A stretch of DNA of 64,000 nucleotides from Acanthococcus lagerstroemiae (taxonomy: Eukaryota; Arthropoda; Insecta; Hemiptera; Eriococcidae). Position 1 is the stretch's first letter. Each line of letters begins with the position of its first letter. The stretch lies in assembly GCA_031841125.1 (NCBI GenBank), contig CM063107.1, forward strand, positions 25,128,499-25,192,498, written 5' to 3'. Below the pieces are notes generated by a model. That model worked only from the letters and a program-made list of their open reading frames with translations, was not told the origin of the DNA and searched no databases. The position numbers were made by a program, and so were the translations under genes. Positions 45,127 through 55,459 of this stretch are shown here, in pieces.

Positions 45127-45384
45127 TATCGAGTCTCTCATGCACACTTGACCTAAGTGACATTTTGACGAAAAATGAGTTTAATACATATTCTTATAGA
45201 TCTCGATGCCCTCTATCAGGCTACACTCGCAAATGACGAATTACTTCCTTTTTTAGCCCGCTAGATGGCGTAAACCATTTAAGCCACGTATATAACACAA
45301 CGTTATTTATAATTTTCAAATCGCTCCCTGAAAAAAAAAAAGTTTTTGTTACTTAGGTCAAGTGTGCATGAGACACTCGATATG
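45127..45384. mobile_element. Miniature element with 36-bp inverted ends
   Basis: The left arm (ATATCGAGTCTCTCATGCAC, then ACTTGACCTAAGTGACA) and the right arm (TGTTACTTAGGTCAAGTGTG, then CATGAGACACTCGATAT) are inverted copies with two differences. The interior of about 180 bp is non-coding. No certain target duplication was seen. Confidence 0.88.
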
Positions 45385-45955
45385 TTCCTTGTTCAATAAT
45401 AATTTGTCATCCGGTATAAGTCAAAATTTTCTGTCCAGGAACTGTATGAATAGCTTTCGCAGAAACGTCGTGAGCTACCCCAGTACTGTGGTGCTTTCAA
45501 GGTAGAACTTCAAAACATATTTTTCGCAAATCTGATTTAATCTCAACTGCTTGCAATAGTACTGAATGCTCATTGATACGATTACATACCCTCCCAACCC
45601 CATCTTTTTCCAAAACTAATCAGTTCTCACAGCCATAACACTCTCCAATCATACCCCAGAAAAACACAAAATCCTTTGTTATACCTTTTCTGCCCACATT
45701 TGCCTCTTTGAAGATTTTGTTTACCGCTTTTGATGTAAGAGACGAATTACAGCCCGAGTCTCGACGCAATTTAACATCATCTGAATGAGTCTTATTGAGT
45801 CTTAACAAATTTTCGGTGAATTTCAAAAGTATTTGAAGAAATTTGAAATCGTTCGATGAGTCTGATTGAGTTTTAAAAGAATTGGAACGAGTTTTCAGGA
45901 CTTTAATGAAGTGTAGAATGTTTTAAGGACTGTCGAAAATTTCTCAAATTTTCGA
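45385..45955. other. No gene recognised; cryptic GAGTCTTA-type repeat at 45780-45930
   Basis: GAGTCTTA, GAGTCTGA and GAGTTTTAA-like motifs recur every 15-25 bp, as also at 50870-51170 and 59610-59950. Confidence 0.45.
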
Positions 45956-46121
45956 CTTCAACTCTGTTGGTGTTTTCTTTACTTCGTTGAAGATGATGTC
46001 AGTTTGACGGCGATGATAATTGGCTGGTATCTGTACGAAGGAAATAAATATTTTAAGGTGCCTAGCAAGGGAAAGGAACGTTTCTGTTTAGGCTTACATC
46101 GTACTCTCCGTTCAGCTGTAT
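45956..46121. repeat. Local duplication, copy 1, left part
   Basis: CGTTGAAGATGA, TTGACGG, CTGGTATCTGTACGAAGGAAAT, then AAATATTTTAAGGTGCC and CTCTCCGTTCAG match copy 2 (47344-47420 joined to 49042-49165). The sequence continues after the LINE at 46971-47015 with AGAAATTCTCAAGTTATAG. Confidence 0.85.
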
Positions 46122-46970
46122 GGTGTGGAACGTATGGCGATGCACGTATGCCAAAGTGGCCTCTATGACACCGCACCCCCGGCCCTGGAAACTAGTGGAC
46201 GGAGGTACACTTTGAGGCCGGCACGAGCCCCCATTTCGCCGTTCCACTTCCGATGCGGGCGTCCTGTCAGAGCAACCATGGGGTTCCCGACTAACTGAGG
46301 TTCGCGCTCTCGAGCACTATCCTGCAAATTTCAGATCCCCCACAGCCGGACGCGCTTCCTTTTCATTCACCCCCCCCCACCTCTTCATCTTGGTACGTGT
46401 GGCGACGCAGGCAGATGGTGACGGCGGGGGAACCCTGCCGGAGGGTCCGCAGCAGCTGCAGCAGCTCTCCTTGGATGGTGCGGAGTTGCCCTGTGCGATG
46501 GTGTGGGCCAAGCTTGGTTCGTCGTCGGCCCTCTGCCTCGACCACTCGGTCTGCATATTCCCCTTCATGATGCCGAGACAAAGGTCGACACCCGGTTGTA
46601 ACTGCTTCGCCTCTTCATCATCTCCGGAACCAGGGTGTCCGGCGCGAGACGGCCGATCACGCCGTCGTTGTTGATGCTTCCTCCGCCAGGATCGATCGCT
46701 GTTGTTGCCGTCCCTCACACTCGAACAGGGTGTGCCGAGGTGTGTCCCCCGCCCCTCGATCACAGTGCGTGCACACGGGGCTCGGCGCTATCGCCATCCG
46801 AGGTAGGGTACGTGCCGAAGCAAAGTTCAGCTCTCCGTACGATCTTCCTGCCCATACATCGAGGTCGCGTATCAGCGCTCGGGTCGACTCGCCCTTGGTT
46901 GAATGGGCAAGCGTGTCCTTTCACTTCCGAAACGTGCCCTGCTAAATGACTCGCTTGACCCGAAAAGTGC
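46122..46970 (-). mobile_element. GC-rich R1-like LINE, copy 2, with target duplication
   Basis: CCGTTCAGCT lies at 46108-46117 and CCGTTCAGTT at 46971-46980, flanking the insertion. The uninterrupted version is present at about 49113-49140 (TCTCCGTTCAGTTGCATAC). The LINE is 5'-truncated and runs on the minus strand from 46970 to its 3' end at 46122, the GGTGTGG start shared with other copies. Confidence 0.9.
46317..46965 (-). pseudogene. R1-like LINE protein, C-terminal relic
   Basis: Reading down the minus strand: RRLIRDLDVWAGRSYGELNF (about 46895-46830) resembles the tail of R1-type proteins. A C-x2-C-x9-H-x4-C zinc motif follows at about 46713-46770 (CTHC ... DTPRHTLFEC). After shifts come DGVIGR and PDTLV, then MKGNMQTEWSRQRA. 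A 148-codon frame (46763-46317) covers the last part in a shifted frame. The usual end of R1 proteins has this order, so the assignment is fair, but the RT itself is absent. Confidence 0.75.
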
Positions 46971-47343
46971 CCGTTCAGTTACCAGAAATTCTCAAGTTAT
47001 AGTACGCGGAATCATACATTAGGGGTAGTGGAGGCCTTTTGGTCTGTCTTTAGAAGTTACAAGAAAGACATATACTTCTATTCACCCTCCTGAAAAAGGG
47101 TTATTTCCTTTTGTTCCCAGAAAGGGAGATATAGTTCTTATCAAAGAACCATCAGCTGTCAAGGCTGATTGAAAATTTTGGTAAGATCTTCAAAGTTGAC
47201 CAGAGTCTCACAGTAGCACAAATTCATTCGAATGATAGCACAGTTCAACGAAGTGTGAACCATCTCTTTCTTCTTGAAGTTTCCCCTCCTTGCCTCAAAT
47301 CTGTTCACTCAAACGAGTGAAATTTTTGGGGGCTGGAGAGTCG
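46971..47343. other. End of duplication copy 1 and unique sequence
   Basis: 46971-47015 continues duplication copy 1 (AGTACGCGGAAT). No gene is recognised in the rest. Confidence 0.5.
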
Positions 47344-47420
47344 TTCACATTTTCTTCACCTCGTTGAAGATGACGTCAGGTTGACGGTGATGGTGGTAGA
47401 AATAATTGACTGGTATCTAT
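47344..47420. repeat. Local duplication, copy 2, left part
   Basis: CGTTGAAGATGACGTCAGGT, TTGACGG and GACTGGTATCTAT match 45975-46034. It is interrupted by the element 47421-49041. Confidence 0.85.
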
Positions 47421-49041
47421 GGGGTCATTCTACCAAAACATTGATAATTCATGGTTTTTTTTCTTAACATTATTACTTTTTTTTTCATGAAAATTATTCA
47501 TTATGCATATAATAGAACATATTTATGAGGTTGAACCAATAGCAGACTTCCTAGGGGAAGAGATAGATTGGGCTTAAAATGATTAGGACCACGCTGAAGG
47601 AATGGCAGCCCACGTTGAAGAAATTGTTGGTGTTGGCCACGCGCACGCGCGCCTGTGTTCTATGAATATGCACATACTCTTCCACCCCACATCAACGCAC
47701 TCGTATCAGTGCTGCCAGATGTCTGGATTGTCCAGTAAATCTCCGGATTTTCCATCCTTAGACAAAAAATGTCCAAATTTCTGAATAATATCCAAAAATT
47801 TCGGGGGAAAACAGGATTTTCGTTATTTTTTCTCGTTTTGTAGGTTTATTTAACTTCTGATTAGTTTGAAATATTTTTCTGTGGCTGGCTGCATTTTGAC
47901 TGCACTAAACTGGACTAGAAAAAATGATTTTTTTTACCTCAATGATTATTCAGTTTTCCTTTCACCCAAAGCATCCTTTTTCAGAAAGCAAGGTTGAAAA
48001 CAAATCCACTAAAATAAGATTCGAATCAGAATCCACGAATAACTATTTTTATTTATTTTTTGATTCGAATATGATTCGAGAATGATTCACGTTTTCTGTA
48101 ATTCAAATCGGATTCGAATAAATGGAGTGGATTTGTGGATTCGAATACACGAACTGATCGGTTTCAGCATCCAAATCAACTTTTCCATGGTCATCTTCCA
48201 TTTCTTTCGGATCCGCCATTGTAATTAATTCAAAATTCAATTAAAAATTGAGAATAATCATATTTTTCCAGCGCGTTTTTGGTTAATCTCTTTTTCGTTT
48301 TCCCCCTGAAAATTATGGGTTTTCAGTGTAATATTCACAAAAGGACAAAAAAAAAAGTACAAATCCGAAGAATCTACTAAAAAGAATCGAATAAATTTCA
48401 CGAATCCATAACGTTTATTAGATCGAATTATTGATACGAATCCATTCCTAATTTCTCAGCTCCCATTCAAATTCAATATAATGGAAGAAAATGCTCTTGG
48501 GCAATCGATTTATGCATGGTTCCAAAATGAAAATAACATAGTAAAAGAATTTCCAGTTTCCCGAATGTAGAGATTCAATTTGATATACACATAATAGTAA
48601 TTTGTTGTGTGAGAGACTTAAATGATTTTTAATAGGGTATTTCCTTTTTCTGTTAATTTAATTTTGGGGGCATTATTAGGTAAAACTGAAAATAAAACTG
48701 AGTTCTGCATGAAATTTCCTATAAAAAACATTAAGCTACCCTCGACTATAACTACAGGACCACAAGAGACAAGTCTCATTTAGGGTACTCCACTGATGAT
48801 GGCATAACAGCCGAAAGCGCTCTGGAATACAGCAGAAGGAAAAGTGAATTGGCACACCCTACAAAAGGAATATAACCAAGTTCACTCACACTCCAAAATG
48901 GACACTACGATACTTCAAATTAATAAAAAAGATACAATAAGTTATCCTCTGAACCTATACAGTAACAGAGGACCCTACTGTGTATACATTGCCAAATATG
49001 TAGCTGGGACAAAAGTAACAAGGTTTAGGTAGAATGACCCC
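47421..49041. mobile_element. 1.6-kb inverted-repeat DNA element with proven empty site
   Basis: The ends are GGGGTCATTCTACC and GGTAGAATGACCCC, perfect 14-bp inverted repeats. TAT flanks both sides (47418-47420 and 49042-49044). The uninterrupted target is seen in the paralogous copy at about 46025-46045 (GGTATCTGTACGAAGG). The duplication is TAT or TA; the data cannot tell which. The interior has no transposase I recognise. It holds many GATTCGAAT motifs (48015-48440), a 60-codon frame at 47602 and a hammerhead-like fold at 48785. The superfamily is not assigned. Confidence 0.85.
48785..48830 (+). ncRNA. Hammerhead-ribozyme-like motif
   Basis: In order: GTA-C-TCCA (48785-48792), the core CTGATGA (48793-48799), an extra T, GGC-ATAACA-GCC (stem-loop, 48801-48812), the core GAAA (48813-48816), GCGCTC with a palindromic AGCGCT, and TGGA-A-TAC (48823-48830), which pairs with the first segment as helix I. 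Short self-complementary helix III sequences are known in hammerheads of Penelope-like elements and retrozymes, where two units pair. The unpaired T after CTGATGA departs from the usual G-C at the base of helix II, so activity is doubtful. Confidence 0.35.
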
Positions 49042-49165
49042 TATACGAAGGAAATAAATATTTTAAGGTGCCCAGCAAAGGAAAGGAACGTTTACGTTTA
49101 GGCTTCCTACTCTCCGTTCAGTTGCATACTAGAAATTCTAAAGTTAAAGTACGCGGAATGTGTGA
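49042..49165. repeat. Local duplication, copy 2, right part
   Basis: ACGAAGGAAATAAATATTTT, TCTCCGTTCAGTTGCATAC and AAAGTACGCGGAAT match copy 1 on both sides of its R1-like LINE, and so record the pre-insertion sequence. Confidence 0.88.
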
Positions 49166-49803
49166 AGATTTTCGACATTATGGTTAACGCTCGAGAGGAA
49201 GAAATTGAAATTATGGAAATACAGGTCAGTACTCAGTAATGACATCTAAGAAATCCAGATCGTAGTTCTCGTAAATACGTAATTCTCGTAATTCGGTTCG
49301 GACAACTTTTGCCAAAGTCATCATCATTAGTCAACAAAATTTGAGTTGAAATTATCGATGCAAATACGTGTTGATCGCAATAATTTGAATTCCGCTTGGA
49401 ATTCCGTTCGATTTCTTTGAACATTCGCTCATTGGGGCTGAATCTGTACCTCCCTTCCGTTATTTCTTAGACTGAGGACAAATGTTTGTTTGCTTGTCAT
49501 TAGGTCAGCTCCCCGAAGCTGAGTTGACCATGCACGTAAACGAGAAGTGATATCTTTTAGTATATCCTTAAGAACTGTATAAAAATTTTGTATAAATAAA
49601 TTTAAGCTCTATTCGAAATTTCGATTTCTTCTAGTTAACGTTTTCTGTAATGGAACAAAATTTAGACAGGGCCTTTCCCTTTTGTCAACTCCCTCTAGGT
49701 TTAAACGATCCAGCATCCTCTTGGAATATACGAATTTACGTCAAGGATGGCGGAATGATTCGTAGCAGAATGATTTTTGAATTTGTCTCAGTCAGTTTAA
49801 AAG
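49166..49803. other. No gene recognised
   Basis: Unique sequence, short frames only. Confidence 0.4.
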
Positions 49804-49811
49804 AGTAGGAT

Positions 49812-50861
49812 CAGAGACGAAACTTGACTTTCAGTTGGGGGAGGGGGAGGGTCAGGTGGAGAAGAAAAATTTGCCGACAAATGTTCTCTGAAAACTAAAA
49901 ATTTGCTGACAAAATTTTTTAAAAATTTGTCGACTTTTAAATCAAAATATTTTTTAATTGAGAAAAACAAACGTTCTTAGAAAATGAAAACTTCAAATGA
50001 ACAGTTTTAAAAATTTGCCCACTGCCACATTATTGGGGTGTTTCACTCTCCCCCCCCCAATAGTTTCGTCTCTGCAAATTCAGATTGGAACCTTTTCCCC
50101 CAAGCACTTACACGAGCGTACCCTAGTCAGGGAGGGTAAGCTGAAAGGATGTTAGGAATACTTGAGAGGAACACACAACTTCCTTTACACATTAAGGTGG
50201 TCATTATTTACTCTTGGTGATCTTTTTTTTTTTTCTAAATTTCCTCTGATTCATCTCTTAAACTAGTTCCAATAAAATCAAAAAAAAAATCCCTAGAGAG
50301 TTTCAGGTCGATTGGATCAGGGGAATCCGTGCCACAAGCTCCCTTTCGTTCTTATGGGAAAAATACATGGAGTTTTGACATTTGTTCCAGACTAAATTTT
50401 CTTTCTATATTCACCAGGACCAAAGCCAGTAAATTAAACAATAGGACATTTGCTGATTTAGCTTGGGATATTAGAAAATAAGTCTTTTACTTTCAACTTT
50501 TAGATTTTAATAAGATGTTCAACTTTCTCAAATTTCAGCCTCGAAGTCAAACAGAGAATCAGATTTTCGAAATGTCTTCCACATTTTAGCTTTGTTTCAA
50601 CCTTTCAGATAACGTTCGATACTCAGCTTGAAACCTTCGGCTTTTGACTGTGACTAGTCTCTGACAGGAGTCTAGGGTATTCCATTTTTAGAAACGAAAT
50701 TGGGCTTCCATTTTGGGGAGGTGGAGACAAAAAGTTTTCCGACAAATATTTTTTGAAAGCTAAGAATTCGCATTCAAATGAACAGTTTCAAAATTTGCCC
50801 ACTGCCAAATTATTGGGGGGGGGGGTTCAACTCCCCACACTTCCCTATAGTTTCGCCGCTG
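49812..50861. mobile_element. Composite hAT-type unit: two miniature elements around 0.6 kb of cargo
   Basis: AGTAGGAT occurs at 49804-49811 and 50862-50869, a perfect 8-bp target duplication around the whole unit. The outer ends are CAGAGACGAAACT and AGTTTCGCCGCTG. Two family-1 elements lie inside in the same orientation: 49812-50074 with both ends intact (right end AGTTTCGTCTCTG), and 50688-50861 with a decayed left end. Neither has its own duplication at its inner end. The cargo (50075-50687) includes a fragment, TAAGGTGGTCATTATTTAC, of the element family seen at 60897. No transposase is present. Confidence 0.85.
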
Positions 50862-50869
50862 AGTAGGAT

Positions 50870-51170
50870 GAATCTTAGAAAATATTAAGAAAGCAAAAGT
50901 ATAAGTCTTAGAAAGTAAGTCTTAAAGAGTAAGTCGTAGTTGAGTCACTCGTACTCTGAAGGGTTTCACCGCGTCTGATGAGTATTAATCCTAATGCAGC
51001 AAAATAAGTCTTAGCAGAGTTTGAACGATGTCTAAACACGTCAGAATTAATTTCAGAGGCCGGTTAATCTTAATCTTAACAAATATTAATTATTAAAGAT
51101 AATCAAATGAGTCTTAACAGAGTGAATATGAATCTGGTACAACCCTAAGAAAATATTTGATGAGTGTCAA
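50870..51170. repeat. Cryptic GAGTCTTA-type short-period repeat
   Basis: AAGTCTTA, GAGTCTTAACAGAGT, GAGTATTAATC, AATCTTAACAAATATTAA and relatives recur with irregular 15-30 bp spacing. The same style of sequence occurs at 45780-45930 and 59610-59950. Confidence 0.5.
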
Positions 51171-53190
51171 CAAGTTCTCGGAGAATGTTTTTTTGGATCA
51201 TGTCGGGTTCTTTTTAATCTTACTGTGATTATTTGGTCGTCTTCAATTATACATTTCTTTTATTTTTATTTTTCACATTTTATTTTAGCCATTTGGTATT
51301 TTTGATCATGTTCGGCAGGCCCGGCATTAGAATTTCCTCTATGGGGGTGGATTTCACGGCCATGATTCTTAAAAAATGGAGAAGGAAAAAACACCATTGT
51401 TTGAAACAAATAATTTTTTCCAACTGACGTCAGAAAATCGAACAAAGTACCGGAATATGGGGGTTTCTGCGTCGCCGAATTTCAAAATTTGATCAGGTGT
51501 TCGATTTGATCTAGATTGATGGCCCAAATTCGACTTTCACCGCTTAAGAGAAGAAAATTTGCCAGTACTGACTAAATGGTTGAAAAATTTATGAGAAAAT
51601 ACGGATGCTGATTCGGTACAAAAATTTTCCGCGTGCAAGTAAAAAAAAAGGAGTCAACGATTTCTCGTTCGTTTGCCAAAAAATGCTAACTCCGAAAACT
51701 CTTGGAAGAGTGTATCACCCTCTCTACATATCCCTCTTGCTATGTCCAACTTCTATTAGTATTATTGTGAATTTTTAAACACGGAATGACAGGTAGGTCC
51801 ATCCATGTTTATGTAGGTCCATCCATGTTTATTCTGGTTGCATTTACAAGCTCAAAAAAAAAACACTCAAGACCAACACATCCTCAAGTTCCAAGTTGTA
51901 TTCCAACACGATCGACATTGACAATATAATGTCGCATTCTTTACTAAAGTTGCGAGCCTTTCCCACACAAAAGCTGAATCGAAAAAGTGCGTTTTATCAA
52001 TTCATATATAGTCTAAATTCAACAAAAAGTTTTCTAGATGCGTTGCTCCAATCATAGTTTCGAAATACCATAAAATATCGACTCAGAACGCAACTCGTAT
52101 GAAGATTTCCAATTTATTTATTTCGCCAACAGTTGCAGTGTCGATTTATTTATTCGCATAAATACGTGCCTCGAAAAGAGAACGCCACTGACGTGTATAC
52201 TCAAGGAATATCTTAATTCAATCAAGTCAAATTGAAATATTCTGCGAGTTTTTACTGCACGTTTTCTTCGTTTGTTTTGCCCCAACCTTAAAATATGAGC
52301 TCCGAAAGCGGAGTTCCCACATCTGAAAACTCGAGCGAGAGGCTTCGTTTCTTTCACTCTGCCAGAAGTTTACGTCGTTTGGTTCTAAATTGGTTGGTGG
52401 TTGTCTTATATCTGCGTTACTTATGTTTTATAAAGAAAAAGTACGATATAAGGGAGAAAGAAAAAAAAGAACGAAATAACTGAAGTGAAAGTTTTTTCGG
52501 CATCACCTTGACGATACCATCAATGGAATAACGTCAACAAAGTTTCAAAATTAAGTTTTATACTCAAAGGTAATTGAAGAAAGGTTACGTGCGCTGTATT
52601 CTCGGAAATTTTATTAGATCAAAGCTCTCAAATCTGTCAAGGAAGAAAAAATGTTTTTTATCGAGTGAACGAAACGGAAAGTCAATTCAACAGTTCCCAC
52701 TTTTCAGCACTGGATAATGGGCAGCATTTCAAACAACTTTGTAATTGCGTACATCCGCGTGATGTCGCAATCGCTGAGAAGTACACAGCAAAGGAACAAT
52801 TTGGAGACTACGACCCCCATGGGTCGCCACAATGTTTTTTCTCGTAAAAATTCCTCAAAAATTAAAAAAAAAATCTACTCACAAATGCCATCTCTTCGAT
52901 TTTAAGAGGTCAGACGATCACGACCTTCTTTCGAGTTCAGTAATTGAAAAGTTCAATAAATTCACATGAGCATAACTTGACAGTGGTTTCTCGGGGCAAA
53001 CAAATACACCGAATAGAGTTCAACACATTGATTACCTTTTTTACTTTTTCTATCTCGACACTGCACGGGTGATATTGGAAGAAATTTTGAGCAACAATTG
53101 CGTCCCTCCCTCCAAGAGACGGCTACGTAATTTCATCGAACTCTGACATTCTTTTAATAACTTACGTTTGAACTCAATGGTACCCACAGA
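51171..53190. other. No gene recognised; 22-bp duplication at about 51793-51836
   Basis: GTAGGTCCATCCATGTTTAT occurs twice in tandem near 51793 and 51815. The stretch 52080-52640 is unique and CpG-containing. The short frames have no recognised domain. Confidence 0.45.
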
Positions 53191-53194
53191 ATTT

Positions 53195-53262
53195 TAAATC
53201 TTTATAAAGCACACTGGGGTAAAATTTACCCCAGTACACATCTTTAGCATCGGTACTTCCGA
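53195..53262 (+). repeat. Fragment of the GGGGTAAAATT element family
   Basis: AAATCTT, GCACACTGGGGTAAAATTTA and CCCCAGTACACATCTTT match 54455-54503, the left end of the inverted-repeat element there. It contains the near-palindrome TGGGGTAAAATTTACCCCAG. A further fragment, ACACTGGGGTAAAACTT, is at about 60384. Confidence 0.7.
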
Positions 53263-53329
53263 AATAGAAGAGCTTTGAGTTCGAGATTTTTTTTTCAACG
53301 CAGAATTCCTACTTTTTATTTATTTTACA

Positions 53330-54345
53330 TAAATCTTGTACAATATACTCTGCTGCTGACCTGGGGACCACTTGCTTCTTGAGCTTATCGGCGCTCCGCA
53401 GGTCATTACAATTTTTTACAGTTTATAGGTACCTTAACTTTTTACTGTGACTATTGTACCTAGTTATGTATACTTATTTTTATTATTCATAATTTCATTG
53501 ACATAATTGATGGTTTTTTGTGTGCTTTCTTTTTCTGTGAACCAGTTTTGATTGGTTTCTTTTGTGTTATATTTGGCCCTCATTTGTTTAAAAGTAGAGA
53601 ATTTTAAGAATGTGAGGTCAGGTGTATCTGTTTCGTCGCTTTTACAATTTATACAAGTGTCAGTATCTGTTATTTTGTATCTTTTAAGATACTTCCCGAA
53701 GTTCCCATGCCCTGTTAAATACTGAGTTAGAAAGAAAGGTATTACTGCTTTGTTTTGAAGTCTGTTCTTTACAGTAGGTATTAGTGCAGCTGTTCTTCCA
53801 GTTTTTCCATTTCGGTATTCTTCCTGCTATAGATCATTACATTCGATTTTTATTTCTTTATGTTTTCCTTTTTCTGTCTTTCATCCATCTGAGACTATTT
53901 TATTGTTTTGATTTCCTTCATTTTTTGTAATTGTAGGTCTATAGGTGGTATTCTATAGCTATAACATTAGTTGTAATGTAGGATACTGTTCTATACGCTG
54001 CTATAATATCCAGTAGAATTTTCCTTTGTTCTTTCTTATTATTATTTTTTTTGTTTTGTTTTTTATGCCCAGTTTTGGATAGTACATTATGCTACCGTAT
54101 TCTATTATAGACCTGAAAAGTGCCGAGTATAAAATTTTCCTACTTGCATATTTCATACCGAAAGTGTAATTGTATAATGCTGTTATTTTGTAGTAGTATT
54201 TTTAAATATTTTCTAATATGTAATTGGTATGGCTGTTAAAATTTAATTATTCCTAAGTATTTCATTTCTTTATTTGATTTAATCATTTGATCTTCTAGCT
54301 TAAGGTGCCTTTCTGTGTTTTTTAAAGGTTTTCTTTATTATGTTT
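53330..54345 (-). pseudogene. AT-rich R1-like LINE, C-terminal part, second copy
   Basis: Reading down the minus strand: SRKILYSALFRSIIEYGSIM (about 54150-54090), then the region before the tail, EEYRNGKTGRTAALIPTVKN (about 53825-53765), PFFLTQYLTGHGNFGKYLKR (about 53740-53680), a zinc-type C-x2-C (CINC) with DTPDLTFLKF where the usual His and last Cys are lost, and the frame end near 53450. LFRSIIEYGSI matches the copy at 40520-41300. Stops and shifts are present. The RT catalytic blocks are missing. Confidence 0.8.
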
Positions 54346-54464
54346 CCCGGGCGTTTGCGCCTACATCATGTAAGTATGTAACACACAACATGCAATGAAC
54401 AGGTGACCAAATGGGTTGAGTGATTTGGGCAAACACACGGTGGAGTTAATTCAAAAATCTTATA

Positions 54465-55265
54465 AGGCACAGTGGGGTAAAATTTACTCCAATACATATC
54501 TTTTGCACAGTGGCGGATTCATCACTTGAGCCGCCATAGGCGGACAGAAAACTGCCGCCCTTGCTAATCAGGCTGACCAGATATTTTTTGGAAAAAAAAA
54601 AAGAGTAAAAAATTTTTCGCTCACTTTTTCAATACTTTCTCTCCACGAAGTGACACGCATATGGAACAACTTATTGGTTTCATTTGCTCGTAAAATAGTA
54701 TTTTCCTTATAGACTTAAGCTAAATTGCCAAAAAATAAAATATACTTAATAAAAAAGAATATCTTACATCATTTTTCAGAAAAAGGGAGAGTACTCTTTT
54801 TAGTGAGGCAAAAAGATTTTACCACGCGCGATTCTGCCCCCAAAATTTGCCGCCCCAGGCGGCCGCCTACTTCGCCTACTGCTAAATCCGCCACTGCTTT
54901 TGCATATGGTTTTTCCAAGTTGGAAAGTTAATTTCTAAAGTTTATATGCTAAAGTGCGGACAACATGATAATTTACAACTGATGCGCTAAAGTGCTGGCT
55001 GGTCAGGTTCAAGATCTAGGGTCTGGTTAACGAAAATATTAGTTGGCTAATATAGAGGTGTACGATCGTAACAGCGCGTATCATGCGTATCATGCGTATC
55101 ATGTGACTTCACTCAACCAAGAGTGCGACGTTAGCGCTCCAAGCGGATGAACGGCTAGTGGTACTAGATAATTATGTTCGACGAGAATCCTCGTTTTCTA
55201 CCACTAGTACCAACTGTGGAGGGGAAAAACTGGTTGGGGTAAAATTGACCCCATTGTGCCTTTTA
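54465..55265. mobile_element. Inverted-repeat element GGCACA(A/G)TGGGGT, holding a hAT insertion
   Basis: The left end (AAGGCACAGTGGGGTAAAAT, about 54467) and the right end (GGGGTAAAATTGACCCCATT, then GTGCCTTT, about 55236-55263) are inverted copies. Without the hAT element the unit is about 410 bp. It also contains three GCGTATCAT repeats at about 55076-55101. No transposase is present. Confidence 0.7.
54509..54896. mobile_element. hAT-type miniature element with perfect 8-bp duplication
   Basis: The ends CAGTGGCGGATT and AATCCGCCACTG are perfect 12-bp inverted repeats. CTTTTGCA flanks both sides (54501-54508 and 54897-54904). Subterminal GCCGCC...GGCGG and GGCGGCCGCC blocks add further dyad symmetry. 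At 388 bp with no coding capacity it is non-autonomous. It was inserted next to the left end of the element 54465-55265. Confidence 0.95.
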
Positions 55266-55299
55266 GCGTTTATTTTTTACAAAGCGTTCTACGGGCTAC

Positions 55300-55459
55300 C
55301 CCTCGGCACTGATGCGCCCCTCGGCACTGATGCGCCCCTCGGCACTGATGCCCCCCTCGGCACTGATGCGATGCCCGAAAGGGTAGTTTCCGGTGGCGGG
55401 AGTGCGGTGTCTCAGGGGCCACTTTGGCATGCGTGCATCGCCATACGTCCCACCACACC
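55300..55459 (+). mobile_element. GC-rich R1-like LINE 3' fragment with 18-bp repeats
   Basis: ACGGGCTAC at 55291-55299 and 55460-55468 is a 9-bp target duplication. The fragment is the last 160 bp of the LINE, ending GCCATACGTCCCACCACACC. Its 5' part contains four tandem copies of an 18-bp unit (CCCCTCGGCACTGATGCG), where other copies have one. GGGTAGTTTCCGG and GCCACTTTGGCATGCGT follow as in the other copies. Confidence 0.92.

Noticed and set aside
50960..51010. CTGATGAG at about 50978 as a second hammerhead
   Set aside because: No GAAA core or closing helices follow it.
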